A stretch of 64,000 nt of DNA from Nodosilinea nodulosa PCC 7104 (GCF_000309385.1 NZ_JH976537.1:957426-1021425), one strand, 5' to 3'. Counted from the stretch's first letter, positions 8,325 to 18,724 are shown. The notes: a model not told the origin generated them from the sequence alone. Made by a program: numbers and translations.

Positions 8325-10533
8325 CACCCGCCCGCTGGCCGTGCCAACCCCGCAGCACCTCACTAGCCGCCGCCAGCGGCAGGGGCCGAGCAAACAGGTA
8401 GCCCTGGGCAGCTTCGCAGCCGAGCGCCTGGAGCTGCGATCGCTGCTCTTCGGTTTCCACCCCCTCGGCAATGCAGTCCATCTCCAGGTTGTGGGCAAGG
8501 TCAATGATGGCCTGCACAATGCCCTGGCGGTGGGGCTCTAGCTGGCTGACAAAGGAGCGATCGATCTTGAGGGACTGCACCGCAAACTGGCTCAGGTATC
8601 GCAGCGACGAGTAGCCGGTGCCAAAGTCATCAATGCTGAGCTGTATGCCGCGGGCGGTAATTTCGGCCAGGGTGTGGGCAATGCTGTCGGACTGCTCCAG
8701 CAAAACCCGCTCGGTGATCTCCAGCTTGAGGCGATCGCCCCGTACGCCAGTTTCAGCCAAAATTTGGTCGATGGTGGCAAGAAAGGTCGGATCGCGAAAC
8801 TGCTGACCCGAAACGTTGACGCTGACCCGAAACCCCTGATCCAGCAGGTCATCGTGCTCCCACTGTTTAAGCATCTCACACACCTGGCGCAAAATCTGGC
8901 TGCCGATCGGCTTGATCAGGCCGGTGTCTTCGGCCAGATCGATAAAATCCCCCGGCATAATTAGGCCCCGATCGCGGTGCTGCCAGCGGGCCAGGGCCTC
9001 AAACCCCAGCAGGGTCTGGGTGGGTATCGCCACGATGGGCTGAAAATAGGTGATAAAGTCCCGCTGCCGAATGGCCAGGCGCAGATCGTTTTCCAGGTTA
9101 AGCAGTGCGATCGCCTCCTGGTACATCTCCAGGCCAAAAATTTCGTAGCGGTTGCGACCCGACGCCTTCGCCCGATACAGGGCAATGTCCACATCCCTAA
9201 AGATTTCGTTGCTGGTTTTGTAGGCGCTATTGCCCATGAGAATGCCGATACTGGCCGAGGTAAAAATAATCTTGCCATCCACCTCAATCGGGCTTTCCAG
9301 GGCAGTTTTGATTCGTTCTGCCACCTGAATGGCCTCTTTGAGATCGGCAATGCGGTCTAGAAAAATCACAAATTCGTCGCCGCCCCAGCGCGACACCATA
9401 TCGATATCGCGCACACAGCCCTTGAGCAGATTGGTGACGGCAATCAGCAGCTTGTCGCCAGTCAGGTGGCCCAGACTGTCGTTGACCGCCTTAAAGCGAT
9501 CGAGATCGATCATCAGCAGGCCAAAGCAGTTCTGGCTGTAGCGCTGGCACTGGAGAATTTCTAGCTCCAGACGTTTGGCTAACCAGTCGCGGTTGGGCAG
9601 GTGGGTGAGGGCATCGTGGAGCGAGTCGTAGCGGAGCTGCTTCTCCATTTTGACCCGGCGAGTCACATCCCTGGAGCTAGTGACAAGGCCCGTCACCCGG
9701 CCACCTCGATCGAGCACCGGCTTGGCCAGGGTTTCCAGCCAGAGGTAGCGCCCCGATTGACAGCGAAATCGGTAGCAGCTGGTCATCGATTCAGTCGAGG
9801 TCAGGGGCGTTTGAAACTGGAGCTGCAGGTACTCCCTGTCGTCGGCATGGCAAAAGTCAACGATCTGCTTGCCGATCAGGGTCTCGGGGTCGTGGCCGAG
9901 CAGCGGCTGAGCCGACGGGCTGACGTAGAGAAACTGCCCGCCAATGTCGTGCAGGCAGACTAAATCCCCCATGTGGTCGGCAATCAGTCGGTAGCGCATT
10001 TCGCTGTCGCGCAGCTCTTGCTCCACCTGCCGGCGCATCTGAATCTCGACCTGGAGCGATTGGTTAACCTCACCTAGCTCGCGGGTACGCTGCTGGACCT
10101 GCTCCTCCAGCGATTGGTTAAACTGCTCAAGCTGCCGCTGGGCCTGCCTCAGGCTGAGCTGAGTGCCCACCCTGGCCATGACTTCGGCGGTTTTAAAGGG
10201 CTTGGTTATGTAGTCAATACCGCCGACGGCAAAGGCCTTAACCTTGTCTAACGCCTCGTCTAAGGCGCTGAGAAAAATCACCGGAATGGCCTCGGTGGCC
10301 GCATCTGCCTTGAGGGTTTGACAGACGGTGTAGCCATCCATATCGGGCAGCATGATATCGAGCAAGATCAGGTCGATGGGGGTAGAGCGGGCTACGGTCA
10401 GGGCCATGGTGCCAGTCAGTACCCCCCGTGTTTCGTAGCCCTGGGCGCTCAGCTCGCGGGTCAGCAAATGCAGGTTATCAGATATATCATCGACCACCAA
10501 AATAGTGGGTTTAGGGCTGCGAATGGTGCTCAT
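8272..10533 (-). CDS. response regulator with PAS, GGDEF and EAL domains
   Basis: A 753-residue c-di-GMP turnover protein. Residues about 9-125 are a receiver (VVDDISDN, phospho-acceptor [12 protein letters not shown], Lys in ITKPFK). A coiled linker runs to about 175 and PAS covers about 178-300. The GGDEF domain has an intact RWGGDEF and an RxxD inhibitory site (RDID) five residues upstream. The EAL domain has [32 protein letters not shown] and AEGVETEEQ, so both activities look possible. The last about 18 residues (Gly/Trp-rich) are encoded by the minisatellite. The gene starts inside the 3' end of the upstream histidine kinase (23-nt overlap), so kinase and regulator are almost certainly a cognate pair. 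Confidence 0.93.
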   Translation of the reverse strand: MSTIRSPKPTILVVDDISDNLHLLTRELSAQGYETRGVLTGTMALTVARSTPIDLILLDIMLPDMDGYTVCQTLKADAATEAIPVIFLSALDEALDKVKAFAVGGIDYITKPFKTAEVMARVGTQLSLRQAQRQLEQFNQSLEEQVQQRTRELGEVNQSLQVEIQMRRQVEQELRDSEMRYRLIADHMGDLVCLHDIGGQFLYVSPSAQPLLGHDPETLIGKQIVDFCHADDREYLQLQFQTPLTSTESMTSCYRFRCQSGRYLWLETLAKPVLDRGGRVTGLVTSSRDVTRRVKMEKQLRYDSLHDALTHLPNRDWLAKRLELEILQCQRYSQNCFGLLMIDLDRFKAVNDSLGHLTGDKLLIAVTNLLKGCVRDIDMVSRWGGDEFVIFLDRIADLKEAIQVAERIKTALESPIEVDGKIIFTSASIGILMGNSAYKTSNEIFRDVDIALYRAKASGRNRYEIFGLEMYQEAIALLNLENDLRLAIRQRDFITYFQPIVAIPTQTLLGFEALARWQHRDRGLIMPGDFIDLAEDTGLIKPIGSQILRQVCEMLKQWEHDDLLDQGFRVSVNVSGQQFRDPTFLATIDQILAETGVRGDRLKLEITERVLLEQSDSIAHTLAEITARGIQLSIDDFGTGYSSLRYLSQFAVQSLKIDRSFVSQLEPHRQGIVQAIIDLAHNLEMDCIAEGVETEEQRSQLQALGCEAAQGYLFARPLPLAAASEVLRGWHGQRAGEGRGDGGMEWWGDGVMG

Positions 10534-13500
10534 CGTCCCTGGGAGTGAGGGTCATAATTTTGTCAAACTGGAAATTGCCAATCCAGCCTTGAAGGGTTTG
10601 GTAAACCTGCGATCGCGCTGGCGGCAGCGCCTCGATCAGCTGAAGTAAGGTTTGCTGATCGGCCTGGCTGGCGGCCTGATAGAGGCGATCGCACCAGGCG
10701 GGCGGCATACCCTCTAGGCTACCCATCGGCAGGTTGCCGTCCCCAGGAGCAACCGCCGCTGCCCCCGGTTCGGGCTGGGCGTAGACAAATTTGGCCCCTA
10801 GGTGCTGGCCCAGCTTCTCGACGATCACCGCCTGCTGAAACGGCTTTCTAATAAAGTCATCGCACCCGGCGGAGAGCACCAGCGATTTTTCTTCATCGAA
10901 GACGCTGGCGGTGAGAGCCACGATGGCGGTGGCCTGCCCCTGCATCTGCGCTTTGATTTGGCGTGTGGCCTCGTAGCCATCCAGGATCGGCATCCGCATA
11001 TCCATCCAGATCAAATGGGGCTGCCAGGACTGCCAGGAGGCGATCGCCTCCTGGCCGTTGCAGGCTTCGCGGACCTCAAACCCCAGATCGGTCAAGAACT
11101 GGGTGAGCAGGCGGCGATTGCTAAACTGGTCATCGACCACCAGCAGGCGATAGGGCGGCTGGTCGGGGGCCAGCCCGGTGGCCTGGCGGGCAGGCGCAGC
11201 AGGCATCAGCTGATCGGCAGTGGCCCACTGCACCGGCACCACAACGCTAAACTGCGACCCCTGGCCCGGCTGACTCTGCACCTCAATGGTGCCGCCCATC
11301 AGCCGGACAAACTGATCGCTGATGCGCAGCCCCAGGCCGGTGCCCTCGTGGCTAGCCCGCCCGGTCTCGGTTTGCGAGAACGCCTGAAACAGCAGCCCCA
11401 TCTCCTCGGGGGAAATGCCGGGACCGGAGTCGATTACCTCAAACCGCAGCCAGCAACCCCGCTCGGCGGGGCCGGGAGAGCGCAGCACCCGCAGGGTGAC
11501 GTGCCCCGCCTGGGTAAACTTGACGGCGTTGTTGAGCAGGTTGATCAGCACCTGGCGCAGCTTGCGCTCATCGGCTTGAATAAACGGCGGCAGGTCGGCA
11601 TCGCGCTCGATGGTGAACCGGATCGACTTGATCTTGGCCCGCAGCGAAAAGATACTGTCCAGATTGTCAACAAAGTCGGAGAGGCTAAAGGCGGTGGCGC
11701 TGAGACCCATGCGTCCGGCTTCAATTTTGGCCAGATCGAGAACATCGTTAATCAGCTCTAGCAGATGTTCCCCGCTGGATTTGATCAGATCTAGCTCGGG
11801 GTGGTGAGCCGCCAGGGCGGCCTGGCGGCGCAGCAAATCGGTAAAGCCGAGGATGGCGTTGAGAGGAGTGCGCAGCTCGTGGCTCATATTGGCCAAAAAC
11901 TCGCTTTTAGCCTGGTTTGCCACCTCGGCGGTTTGCTTGGCCCGCTGCAGCTCCTGAAATTTATCGGTCAGGGTGGTGGCCATCTGCTGGAAGTTTTGCA
12001 CCAGCGATCGCAGCTCCAGCACCGGACTGCTCGGCCACTGAATCACCCGCCGCCGCTGCACCTGGGCGGGCAGGTTTGTCGTTACCTGGGCCAGCTCAAA
12101 GAGCGGGTCCACAAAGCGACGGCTGAGCCAGGTGGCAATGGCCAGGGCCAGCCCCGTCACCCCCAGAAGCACCAGCAGGCTCCTGGCGTGCTCCCGCTGC
12201 ACCTGCTGAGCCTGGGCCTGGGCCGGTGACTCGATGACCAGCATCCAGTCGGCGATCTGCCGTACGGGGGACTCTTGCACAAACCGCGAGTTGCTCCAGC
12301 GGACAACGTACAGGGGGCTGTCGGCGGTGGGCAACCACTGGTAGGCGCCGTCGCCGAGGGGCACCACTTCCCCGGTCTGGCGCAGATCAAAGACCGTACC
12401 CCAGGGGCGATCGGGGTCTGTGCTGATGATTACCCGTCGGCTGGCATCGATCAGGGCTACCCGAAAATCCAGCGCGGCGGCGGTTTCTGCCAGCATTACC
12501 TGGAGATCAGACAGGTCAATCTCACCCCATACTCGCCCCTGTACCTGCCCCTGGTTGACAATGGGCTGACTCAGCAGCAGACTACGTTCTGGCGCAATAT
12601 CGTTCCCCAGGCGATCGGGGGACAGAGTTGGACTGAGGCCGGCGGCATAGTCCACGGAGGGTAGCCGGATGCCCTGCGCGGAGCTGTGGTCGCTGGCCGC
12701 CTGCACCACAATCTCATCGGCGCCATTGGTCACAAGCAGGTGGTGAAAATCTGGCACCAGCGCCCGAATGATTTCAGCCTGAGCCTGTAGCGTTGTTTGG
12801 CTTTGGGCCGAGAGGGGAGAAGCAGCGGCGGCGCGGGCCGCGATCTTGGCCAGGGTTGCGGTGGCATCGGCATGGCGTTCGTACCAGTTGTCAATGCGGG
12901 CTTCCAGCGGTTGAGAAACCAGGCTGAGGTGAATTTTCTCTTCGGCTATCACATCGGCCACAACCCCGTGGCTGGCCTGGGCCATCAAAATCAGGGTGGG
13001 GAAAAAGGCCGCCGCGACCAGGAGATTAAACAGAGTTTGCTGTAGCGATAGGGCACTGGTGGCCTGGGGCCGCCCCAGCCAGCGGTGAATCGGCGTATAG
13101 GCCAGCAGCAGACTTGCCACCAGGGCATTAAAAATGCCGTTGACCGCCTGCTTGAGCATAATGATTTGGGTCTGGTCAGGGTTTAGCCCCAGCACCTGAC
13201 CGTAGAGCAACCACACCAAAGGCACGCCCAAAAATGCCCAGTACAGCGCGCAGAGCAGCACCAGATTGTGCTGGCGGCGGCGGGCAAGACCCGCTACCAG
13301 CAAAAACTCTGCACAAAAAATGACAATGGCGTAGGGGTGATGCCACAGAACGTAGGTGTAGCTAGCCGCTACCAGCGCGGCGATCGCCCCCCAGCGCACC
13401 CCGTAGAGACTGAGCACGAGCCAGACGGCAATGGTGCCAAACAAAAAGTCGATATGAAAAAAAAACGACCAGCGAAAATAATTACCTAAAACCCCTAAAC

Positions 13501-13603
13501 CAAGCAGGAGTGCCAGCCCCGCCCCGCTCTGCCGCTGCCCTAAGCTCTTTTTTAGTAGTGATGGTTTCCATGGCGCATGACCCATCGCTCCCGACTGTTG
13601 CAT
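10511..13603 (-). CDS. membrane-bound hybrid histidine kinase (sensor, HAMP-like, HisKA, HATPase, REC)
   Basis: About 1030 residues. The N-terminal about 200 residues hold a multi-span membrane block ([47 protein letters not shown] and others). An extracytoplasmic sensor of Cache character follows, then another membrane span and a HAMP-like segment. HisKA has [17 protein letters not shown]. The ATPase has NNAVKF, DSGPGI and GTGLGL. The C-terminal receiver has [14 protein letters not shown] and [14 protein letters not shown]. The frame is open up to a TTG at 13678; ATG 13603 with GGGAG upstream is my choice. It is operonic with the downstream c-di-GMP regulator. Ligand unknown. Confidence 0.9.
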   Translation of the reverse strand: MQQSGAMGHAPWKPSLLKKSLGQRQSGAGLALLLGLGVLGNYFRWSFFFHIDFLFGTIAVWLVLSLYGVRWGAIAALVAASYTYVLWHHPYAIVIFCAEFLLVAGLARRRQHNLVLLCALYWAFLGVPLVWLLYGQVLGLNPDQTQIIMLKQAVNGIFNALVASLLLAYTPIHRWLGRPQATSALSLQQTLFNLLVAAAFFPTLILMAQASHGVVADVIAEEKIHLSLVSQPLEARIDNWYERHADATATLAKIAARAAAASPLSAQSQTTLQAQAEIIRALVPDFHHLLVTNGADEIVVQAASDHSSAQGIRLPSVDYAAGLSPTLSPDRLGNDIAPERSLLLSQPIVNQGQVQGRVWGEIDLSDLQVMLAETAAALDFRVALIDASRRVIISTDPDRPWGTVFDLRQTGEVVPLGDGAYQWLPTADSPLYVVRWSNSRFVQESPVRQIADWMLVIESPAQAQAQQVQREHARSLLVLLGVTGLALAIATWLSRRFVDPLFELAQVTTNLPAQVQRRRVIQWPSSPVLELRSLVQNFQQMATTLTDKFQELQRAKQTAEVANQAKSEFLANMSHELRTPLNAILGFTDLLRRQAALAAHHPELDLIKSSGEHLLELINDVLDLAKIEAGRMGLSATAFSLSDFVDNLDSIFSLRAKIKSIRFTIERDADLPPFIQADERKLRQVLINLLNNAVKFTQAGHVTLRVLRSPGPAERGCWLRFEVIDSGPGISPEEMGLLFQAFSQTETGRASHEGTGLGLRISDQFVRLMGGTIEVQSQPGQGSQFSVVVPVQWATADQLMPAAPARQATGLAPDQPPYRLLVVDDQFSNRRLLTQFLTDLGFEVREACNGQEAIASWQSWQPHLIWMDMRMPILDGYEATRQIKAQMQGQATAIVALTASVFDEEKSLVLSAGCDDFIRKPFQQAVIVEKLGQHLGAKFVYAQPEPGAAAVAPGDGNLPMGSLEGMPPAWCDRLYQAASQADQQTLLQLIEALPPARSQVYQTLQGWIGNFQFDKIMTLTPRDDEHHSQP

Positions 13604-14553
13604 TAACTCCCAACCCCGCTGGCAGGATAACGGACCCGAACGCCTCTCCCTTGGCATCGGAGATGTAAGCCATCTCAACCCTCGGCCAATGCCGCTTTAG
13701 AGCGGTACAGCACAACCATCTCCTAGATTTAACGTTCCCTAGGGAAGGCGAAACGCCCTGGAGTATAAAGAAATTAATCTACGGAGCCAGATGTTTTGTC
13801 AGACAACCTTTGGCAGCTTTTAAGGTTAATAATTATTATTTTTCTTGCCCAAAACGGGCCTGGCCAGTGACGTGAGCTAGCATGAAAAGCGATCTTTTTC
13901 CGCCAGCGGGCAGCATCCTGTGGCCTAGGCCGTTACAGCCTGGGTAGAGCCAGATCCTCTCGGAGGCTGTGCCCTCAGAGGCCCAACCCATCCTGATATG
14001 AATAGGATTTAATCAGGCGTCAAAAAGAAATTTTGGTGGTGCTCTACTAGGCTTAAATGATTGCACCAGAGCGTGTTTGCTCTCGTTTAACCAGGCGATC
14101 TGGCCCGGACTATAGATTGAATTTTAGTTGCCAGTATTTTGCTGAAACCTGGCTTACCGGGAAGTTAGACCCAGGAAAATCTAGCTAGTGCTCGAAGGCT
14201 GAAATATCTCCACCACTTTGGTGCGCTTGGCTGCCTAGCTTGCAGAAATAGTTCCTAACTTCCGCCTCATAGCACCAGCGCAGCGCCAAGCTTAAGAATT
14301 TGGGCTCTGGCAAGCTGGGAACAGCGGAGTGAAATCCAGCAGCGGTAAGTCTCGTTGGGGCCTGCGATCGCGCCACCCAATCTACAAATTTAGGTTTGAC
14401 AGACCGCTGGGGCGATCGCCAGCGCTCCGCCCCTGTTCCACCAGTAGGGGCAACCGAACCTGCTTGGTACAGAAATCGCCGCTTGTGAATTCTGGTCGCA
14501 GCGTCAAAGATTGGTGTAGGCAAACTGTCATCCAAACTCATCACCGAACCGCC
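13604..14553. other. 950-base intergenic/leader region upstream of htpG
   Basis: No convincing coding frame: the htpG frame opens at 14329 but this extension has no family similarity. It holds the start region of the kinase operon (minus) and the htpG promoter (plus). A locally AT-rich stretch (about 13770-13850) and a 54-base dispersed element at 14186-14239 are visible. No CIRCE-type inverted repeat (TTAGCACTC-N9-GAGTGCTAA) was found. An unannotated small RNA is possible but not shown. Confidence 0.5.
14186..14239 (+). repeat. 54-bp dispersed element, copy A
   Basis: Aligns without gaps to 36907-36960, identical at 41 of 54 positions. The two ends are conserved (TAGTGCTCGAAGGCTGAAA, and CGCTTGGCT followed by CCTAGC) and the centre is variable. 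It lies about 315 nt upstream of htpG. Confidence 0.7.
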
Positions 14554-16533
14554 ATGACGACGATTCTGGAACAGGGTAATATCTCGATCCACACCGAGAA
14601 TATTTTTCCGATTATCAAAAAAGCGCTCTACTCCGAGCACGAGATTTTTCTGCGGGAACTGGTGTCAAACGCCGTCGACGCCATCAAAAAGCTCTCCATG
14701 GTGGCCCGTTCTGGAGAGTACTCCGGTGACATCAGCAGCCCGGAAATCGAAATCAGGCTCGACAAAGACAAAAAGACCCTCACCGTCTCCGACACCGGCA
14801 TCGGCATGACCGCCGATGAGATCAAGCAGTACATCAACCAGGTGGCCTTCTCCAGCGCCGAAGAATTTATTACCAAGTACAAAGACAGCGCCGCCGAAGA
14901 CCCCATCATCGGCCACTTTGGCCTGGGTTTTTACTCTTCGTTTATGGTGGCCTCCACCGTTGAAATCGACAGCCTCTCCTACAAAGACGGGGCCGAGCCG
15001 ATCCACTGGAGCTGCGACGGCACTACCCAGTTTGAGCTGAGCGCCTCGGAGCGCACCGCCGTTGGCACCACCATCACCCTGCACCTGATGGAGGGCGAGG
15101 AAGAATACCTGGAGCCCGCCCGGATTCGGCAGCTGATTAAAACCTACTGCGACTTCATGCCGGTGCCGATTAAGATCGACGGCGAGGTGGTCAACAAGCA
15201 CGAAGCGCCGTGGAAACAGTCGCCCAGCAGCCTCACCGACGAAGATTATCTAGAGTTTTATCGCTACCTGTATCCGTTCCAGGAAGACCCGCTGCTGTGG
15301 ATTCACCTCAACACCGACTACCCCTTTGTGGTCAACGGCATTCTCTACTTCCCCAAGCTCAAGCCCGATATCGACATCACCAAGAGCAGCATTAAGCTCT
15401 ACTGCAACCAGGTGTTTGTCACCGACAACTGCGAGGAAGTGGTGCCCCGCTTTTTACTGCCCCTGCGCGGCGTCATCGACAGCACCGACATTCCGCTAAA
15501 CGTGAGCCGGAGCTTCTTGCAGGGCGATCGCACCGTGCGCCGCATTGCCGACTACATAGCCAAAAAAGTGGGCGACAGCCTCAAGGCCCTGTACCGCGAT
15601 AACCGGCCTAAGTACATCGCCAGCTGGCAAGACCTGGGCAACTTCGTCAAGTTTGGCTCCCTCAACGACGACAAGTTCAAAGAGCAGGTCAAAGACATCC
15701 TGATCTTCCGCACCACGGCCAAGCTGGGCGAGGCTGAGGAAGCCCCCAAGGTGGAAGTGCAAACCGACGAGGGCGACGCCTGGTCAGAGGTCTCTGAGGC
15801 CGCTAAGCCCGCCACCGACGCCAAGGGCAACTTCTACACCACCCTGGGCGAATACCTGGAGCGCAACAAAGACAAGCACGAAAACCGCGTCTTTTACGCC
15901 ACTGATGAAGTCTCCCAGGCCACCTATATCGAGCTGTTCAAGAGCCAGGGCCTGGAGCTGCTGTTCATGGATTCGTTCATCGACACCCACTTTATTCCCA
16001 CCCTGGAGCGCGAATACTCCGACGTTAAATTTGTGCGGGTCGATGCCGATCTAGACGACACCCTGCTCGACAAAGAAAAGCAGAGCGAAATTGTTGACCC
16101 CGCCACCAACAAGACCCGCGACGACGAAATTAAGGAGATGTTTGAGCAGGCGATTGGCTGCCCCCGCGTGAACGTCAAACCCCAGGCGCTCAAGGGCGAA
16201 GGTGCGCCCCCGGCCATGGTGCTGCTGCCCGAAGAAGCCCGCCGCATGCAGGAAACCATGGCGATGATTCAGCAGCAGGAAATGCAGTTTCCCGATGACC
16301 ACGTGCTGATGGTAAACACCGCCCACCCGCTGATTCAAAACCTGCTCTCGCTGAGCCAGAGCACGATTATTGGGGCCGATGGCGGCAGCTCCCCGGCGGG
16401 CGACCTGGCCAAGATGATCTGCAACCAGGTCTACGACACGGCGCTGATGGCCCAAAAGGGCTTTGATGCGGAGGGGATGAAGACCTTTGTGGAGCGGTCT
16501 AACACCCTACTGACCAAGCTCACCGAGCGTTAG
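14554..16533 (+). CDS. htpG: molecular chaperone HtpG (Hsp90)
   Basis: A 659-residue Hsp90 family ATPase that assists folding under heat and light stress. It starts MTTILEQGNISIHTEN. The N-terminal GHKL ATP site has ELVSNAVDAIKKL, VSDTGIGMT and IGHFGLGFYSSFMVA. The middle domain has PLNVSRSFLQ with the catalytic Arg region, and the C-terminal dimerisation domain follows. The middle region around 405-430 (KVEVQTDEGDAWSEVSEAA) is somewhat acidic. The upstream in-frame extension to 14329 is rejected because it lacks Hsp90 similarity. A strong terminator follows. Confidence 0.95.
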   Translation: MTTILEQGNISIHTENIFPIIKKALYSEHEIFLRELVSNAVDAIKKLSMVARSGEYSGDISSPEIEIRLDKDKKTLTVSDTGIGMTADEIKQYINQVAFSSAEEFITKYKDSAAEDPIIGHFGLGFYSSFMVASTVEIDSLSYKDGAEPIHWSCDGTTQFELSASERTAVGTTITLHLMEGEEEYLEPARIRQLIKTYCDFMPVPIKIDGEVVNKHEAPWKQSPSSLTDEDYLEFYRYLYPFQEDPLLWIHLNTDYPFVVNGILYFPKLKPDIDITKSSIKLYCNQVFVTDNCEEVVPRFLLPLRGVIDSTDIPLNVSRSFLQGDRTVRRIADYIAKKVGDSLKALYRDNRPKYIASWQDLGNFVKFGSLNDDKFKEQVKDILIFRTTAKLGEAEEAPKVEVQTDEGDAWSEVSEAAKPATDAKGNFYTTLGEYLERNKDKHENRVFYATDEVSQATYIELFKSQGLELLFMDSFIDTHFIPTLEREYSDVKFVRVDADLDDTLLDKEKQSEIVDPATNKTRDDEIKEMFEQAIGCPRVNVKPQALKGEGAPPAMVLLPEEARRMQETMAMIQQQEMQFPDDHVLMVNTAHPLIQNLLSLSQSTIIGADGGSSPAGDLAKMICNQVYDTALMAQKGFDAEGMKTFVERSNTLLTKLTER

Positions 16534-16551
16534 CAAACGCCTTCTGTAGCC

Positions 16552-16588
16552 AGAACCCCGGTTTCTTGAAGGAGCCGGGGTTCTTTCT
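16552..16588 (+). terminator. rho-independent terminator of htpG
   Basis: AGAACCCCGG and CCGGGGTTCT form a 10-bp stem with a 13-nt loop, 19 nt after the htpG stop, followed by TTCT. Confidence 0.8.
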
Positions 16589-16837
16589 AGTTGACGGTGC
16601 AGGCACGCCGCAGGCTACCGGAGATTTTGCCCGGTGGCAGCGCACAGCCCCTGTTGTTGTCTAACCCTTAGGATGGAATTAGACATTTGAGTTCTGGCGC
16701 GGTCGATGCGCCGTCACGCCCCTGCCCCTGGGGCATTGAAACTGATACTTTGAACTCACTTGGGTGAAATGAGTATCCAGATGGTTCGATGACGGCTCTG
16801 CTCTGCTTGCCCAGATGCTGTTTTCCCACCATGAGCT
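16589..16837. other. intergenic region downstream of htpG
   Basis: About 250 bases between the htpG terminator and the next gene. I see no gene, repeat or clear promoter here. Confidence 0.4.
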
Positions 16838-17803
16838 ATGGCACCCCACACCTACAAGCCCCCCGTTGACGCCCTGCTGCACTACGGCGAATGCCAGGGT
16901 TTCAGCCCCAAAGATTGGCCCAACTACGTGCAGGAATTGAGCCTGACCGCCGACCATGTTCCCGCCCTCATTCAGATGGCACAGGACGAGCAGCTGTGGG
17001 CGTTTTTTGAGTCGGACTACGAGCGCGAAGTCGAGTTCCAGGCCGCAGGCATCGATCCAGATGAGGCGCTGTGGGCACCGATCCACGCCTGGCGATCGCT
17101 GGGGCAGCTGCAAGCCGCCGAGGCGATCGCGCCCCTGGCTGAGGTGTTGCAGCGCTACGACTTTGACTGGTGCTGGGAGGAAATTCCCCAGGTCTTTGGG
17201 CTAATCGGTGAGGCGGCGATCGCCCCCCTGGAGGAGCTGCTGGCCACCAAAATCAGTTACAACACAAAGATCTTCTTGGTCGGCGGGTTTGGCCGCATTG
17301 CCGAGACCTTTCCAGAACTGCGCGATCGCTGTGTGGAGGCGCTCACCCGGCAGCTCAGCCAATACAAACACCACCACCGCTCCGTCAATGGTGCCCTGGT
17401 GACTGAGCTGTTTAAGCTCAAAGCCACCGAGCCAGAATCTTTGGCGGCAATGGAAGCGGCCTACAGCGCTAAAAAAGTGGACGAAATGTTCGTTGGCTCC
17501 TGGCCCAGGGTGCAGGTCGATCTGGGCCTCAGGCAAGAATCTGACTTCACCGCTGAAGAACTGGCGATTCACTACACTCCCCAGCAGGAGGAGATGATGG
17601 CCAATATTAAAGCCTCGCTGGAGCAGCCCCCCCTGCCGCCGTCGCAGCGCTTGCCCAAAAAACTGGGAGCCTACGGTCTGGAAAAGCCGCCAGAATTTAA
17701 AGATATTGCGGCCCAGAGAGGCAGCAAAAAGCTACCCGAAAAATCTGGCTTTGGCGGCGGAGCGGCATCAGGCTCCAAAAAACGCGCGAAAAAGAAAAAG
17801 TAG
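16838..17803 (+). CDS. HEAT-like repeat protein with Lys-rich tail, unknown function
   Basis: A 321-residue soluble protein. The N-terminal two thirds contain helical repeats resembling HEAT/DUF1186-type scaffolds (AAEAIAPLAEVLQRYDFDW, GEAAIAPLEELLATK, FPELRDRCVEALTRQL). After residue about 250 it becomes Pro- and Lys-rich and ends in KKRAKKKK, a basic tail that could contact nucleic acid or acidic surfaces (inference). No catalytic motif is evident. ATG 16838. It stands alone, about 300 nt after htpG. Confidence 0.7.
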   Translation: MAPHTYKPPVDALLHYGECQGFSPKDWPNYVQELSLTADHVPALIQMAQDEQLWAFFESDYEREVEFQAAGIDPDEALWAPIHAWRSLGQLQAAEAIAPLAEVLQRYDFDWCWEEIPQVFGLIGEAAIAPLEELLATKISYNTKIFLVGGFGRIAETFPELRDRCVEALTRQLSQYKHHHRSVNGALVTELFKLKATEPESLAAMEAAYSAKKVDEMFVGSWPRVQVDLGLRQESDFTAEELAIHYTPQQEEMMANIKASLEQPPLPPSQRLPKKLGAYGLEKPPEFKDIAAQRGSKKLPEKSGFGGGAASGSKKRAKKKK

Positions 17804-17831
17804 CGCTCAATGCCCTGGGAACTACCAGCCC

Positions 17832-18161
17832 CTAATCCCTCGGCAAATACTTAATCAGGGCTTTCATGACTTCGTCGGGCCGAAACTGGATTAGCCTATC
17901 GGCATTGGGGGCGCTGAGAAAGTCTGTCCACTCAAAGATTTCGGCAAAGCCGAGCTGGTGAAGGGCAACAACGATAGAGCTAACCGAGCGCTTGCTGCCG
18001 ATGACGAGAATTTTGACAGGCTCGCGATCAGGGTTGGGGTAGCTGTGGAGCTTGAGGGTGAGTTCGAGGTGAACTTGGCCAGAATCGGCTGACTCTGAAC
18101 CAGTGGCAGGGTCTGGGGTAATGATGCGGGCACTGTAGCGGGCGGTGGAGTTGGGCTGCAT
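17832..18161 (-). CDS. conserved hypothetical protein
   Basis: A 109-residue protein with alternating strands (ARIITPDPATG, VHLELTLKLHSYP, PVKILVIGSKRSVSSIVVAL) and a charged C-terminus (FRPDEVMKALIKYLPRD). I do not recognise a family. It is transcribed divergently from an XRE regulator gene. The 101-nt gap holds two operator-like dyads, so both genes may share control. Confidence 0.55.
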   Translation of the reverse strand: MQPNSTARYSARIITPDPATGSESADSGQVHLELTLKLHSYPNPDREPVKILVIGSKRSVSSIVVALHQLGFAEIFEWTDFLSAPNADRLIQFRPDEVMKALIKYLPRD

Positions 18162-18193
18162 GGTGCGTCAACAAAAACGATGACAGCATCATA

Positions 18194-18227
18194 GTCAACA
18201 AGTTAGTTGCCGTCAACAGATCAGTTG
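18194..18227. promoter_or_regulatory. two tandem operator-like dyads between divergent genes
   Basis: GTCAACAAGTTAGTTG (18194-18209) and GTCAACAGATCAGTTG (18212-18227) are direct repeats with an 18-bp period, 13/16 identical. Each is a dyad of CAAC and GTTG half-sites. They sit 36 nt before the XRE gene and 33 nt before the divergent gene, a typical autorepressor arrangement (inference). Confidence 0.6.
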
Positions 18228-18262
18228 TTTACGTGCCTATGCTGGTCTGACACCATGAAGGC

Positions 18263-18499
18263 ATGGGAAAAGCAGGACAGGTGCTCAGGCAGGTGCTTGA
18301 GGAATACGAGGTGAGCCAATACAGCCTCGCGGCGGCTCTCGATATTGAACGCAACAGCGTCTATCGATGGGCGAATGAAAAGAGCGATCCATCCGGCGAG
18401 ACGATTGTGGAAATTGTCAGAGCCTTAAAAACGCTGCATCCTTTGGCGGCCAAGGCTTTTGTAGAGCGCTACTTAGGTGAAGAGGTCAAGGATATTTGA
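18263..18499 (+). CDS. XRE-type helix-turn-helix regulator
   Basis: A 78-residue protein made almost entirely of a HTH_3/Cro-CI-like domain. RQVLEEYEVSQYSLAAALDIERNSVYRWANEKSD-type spacing places the recognition helix near residues 27-36, followed by PSGETIVEIVRAL, typical of small phage or plasmid-type regulators. ATG 18263 with GAAGG just upstream. It is followed after 30 nt by a small antidote-like gene. The dyads upstream are its probable operator. Confidence 0.85.
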   Translation: MGKAGQVLRQVLEEYEVSQYSLAAALDIERNSVYRWANEKSDPSGETIVEIVRALKTLHPLAAKAFVERYLGEEVKDI

Positions 18500-18529
18500 G
18501 ACCTGTCTGTACCCAGGAAAGAGGTGAAC

Positions 18530-18724
18530 ATGCCAGTGAGAGATTATCGGGCCGATCTACTGGTTCAGTTGGCTGACTCAGACTATGCTGCCCTGTACAT
18601 AAAGGCGTCACTAGACGAGACGCTGAAGGATCGCGATTGGGAAGCTTTTTGGCTGGCGATCGAAGATGTGGTTGAAGCTAGGCAGACAGCGGCGGCGGCG
18701 GTGATTAATATCAAGTCCGGCTAA
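18530..18724 (+). CDS. short antidote-like protein (HI1420-family N-terminal part, no HTH)
   Basis: 64 residues: VRDYRADLLVQLADSDYAAL, then YIKASLDETLKDRD, then WEAFWLAIEDVVEARQTAAA. This pattern (short helix, residues YL/IxASL, then DxxAFxxALxDVxxAR) resembles the N-terminal half of HI1420-type addiction-module antidotes. Those normally continue into a helix-turn-helix that is missing here. No toxin gene adjoins. It could be a decayed antitoxin, or could act together with the XRE protein that supplies the HTH in trans (inference). ATG 18530 with GAGG 5 nt upstream is preferred over GTG 18524. Confidence 0.6.
   Translation: MPVRDYRADLLVQLADSDYAALYIKASLDETLKDRDWEAFWLAIEDVVEARQTAAAAVINIKSG

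Noticed and set aside
10802-11761. 319-codon plus-strand frame over the hybrid kinase
   Set aside because: Antisense to the intact HATPase and REC regions; composition typical of a shadow frame.
14329-14553. N-terminal extension of HtpG by 75 codons
   Set aside because: Hsp90 proteins start near MTTILEQG; the extension is Arg/Ser-rich and contains HIP1 sites, i.e. leader DNA.
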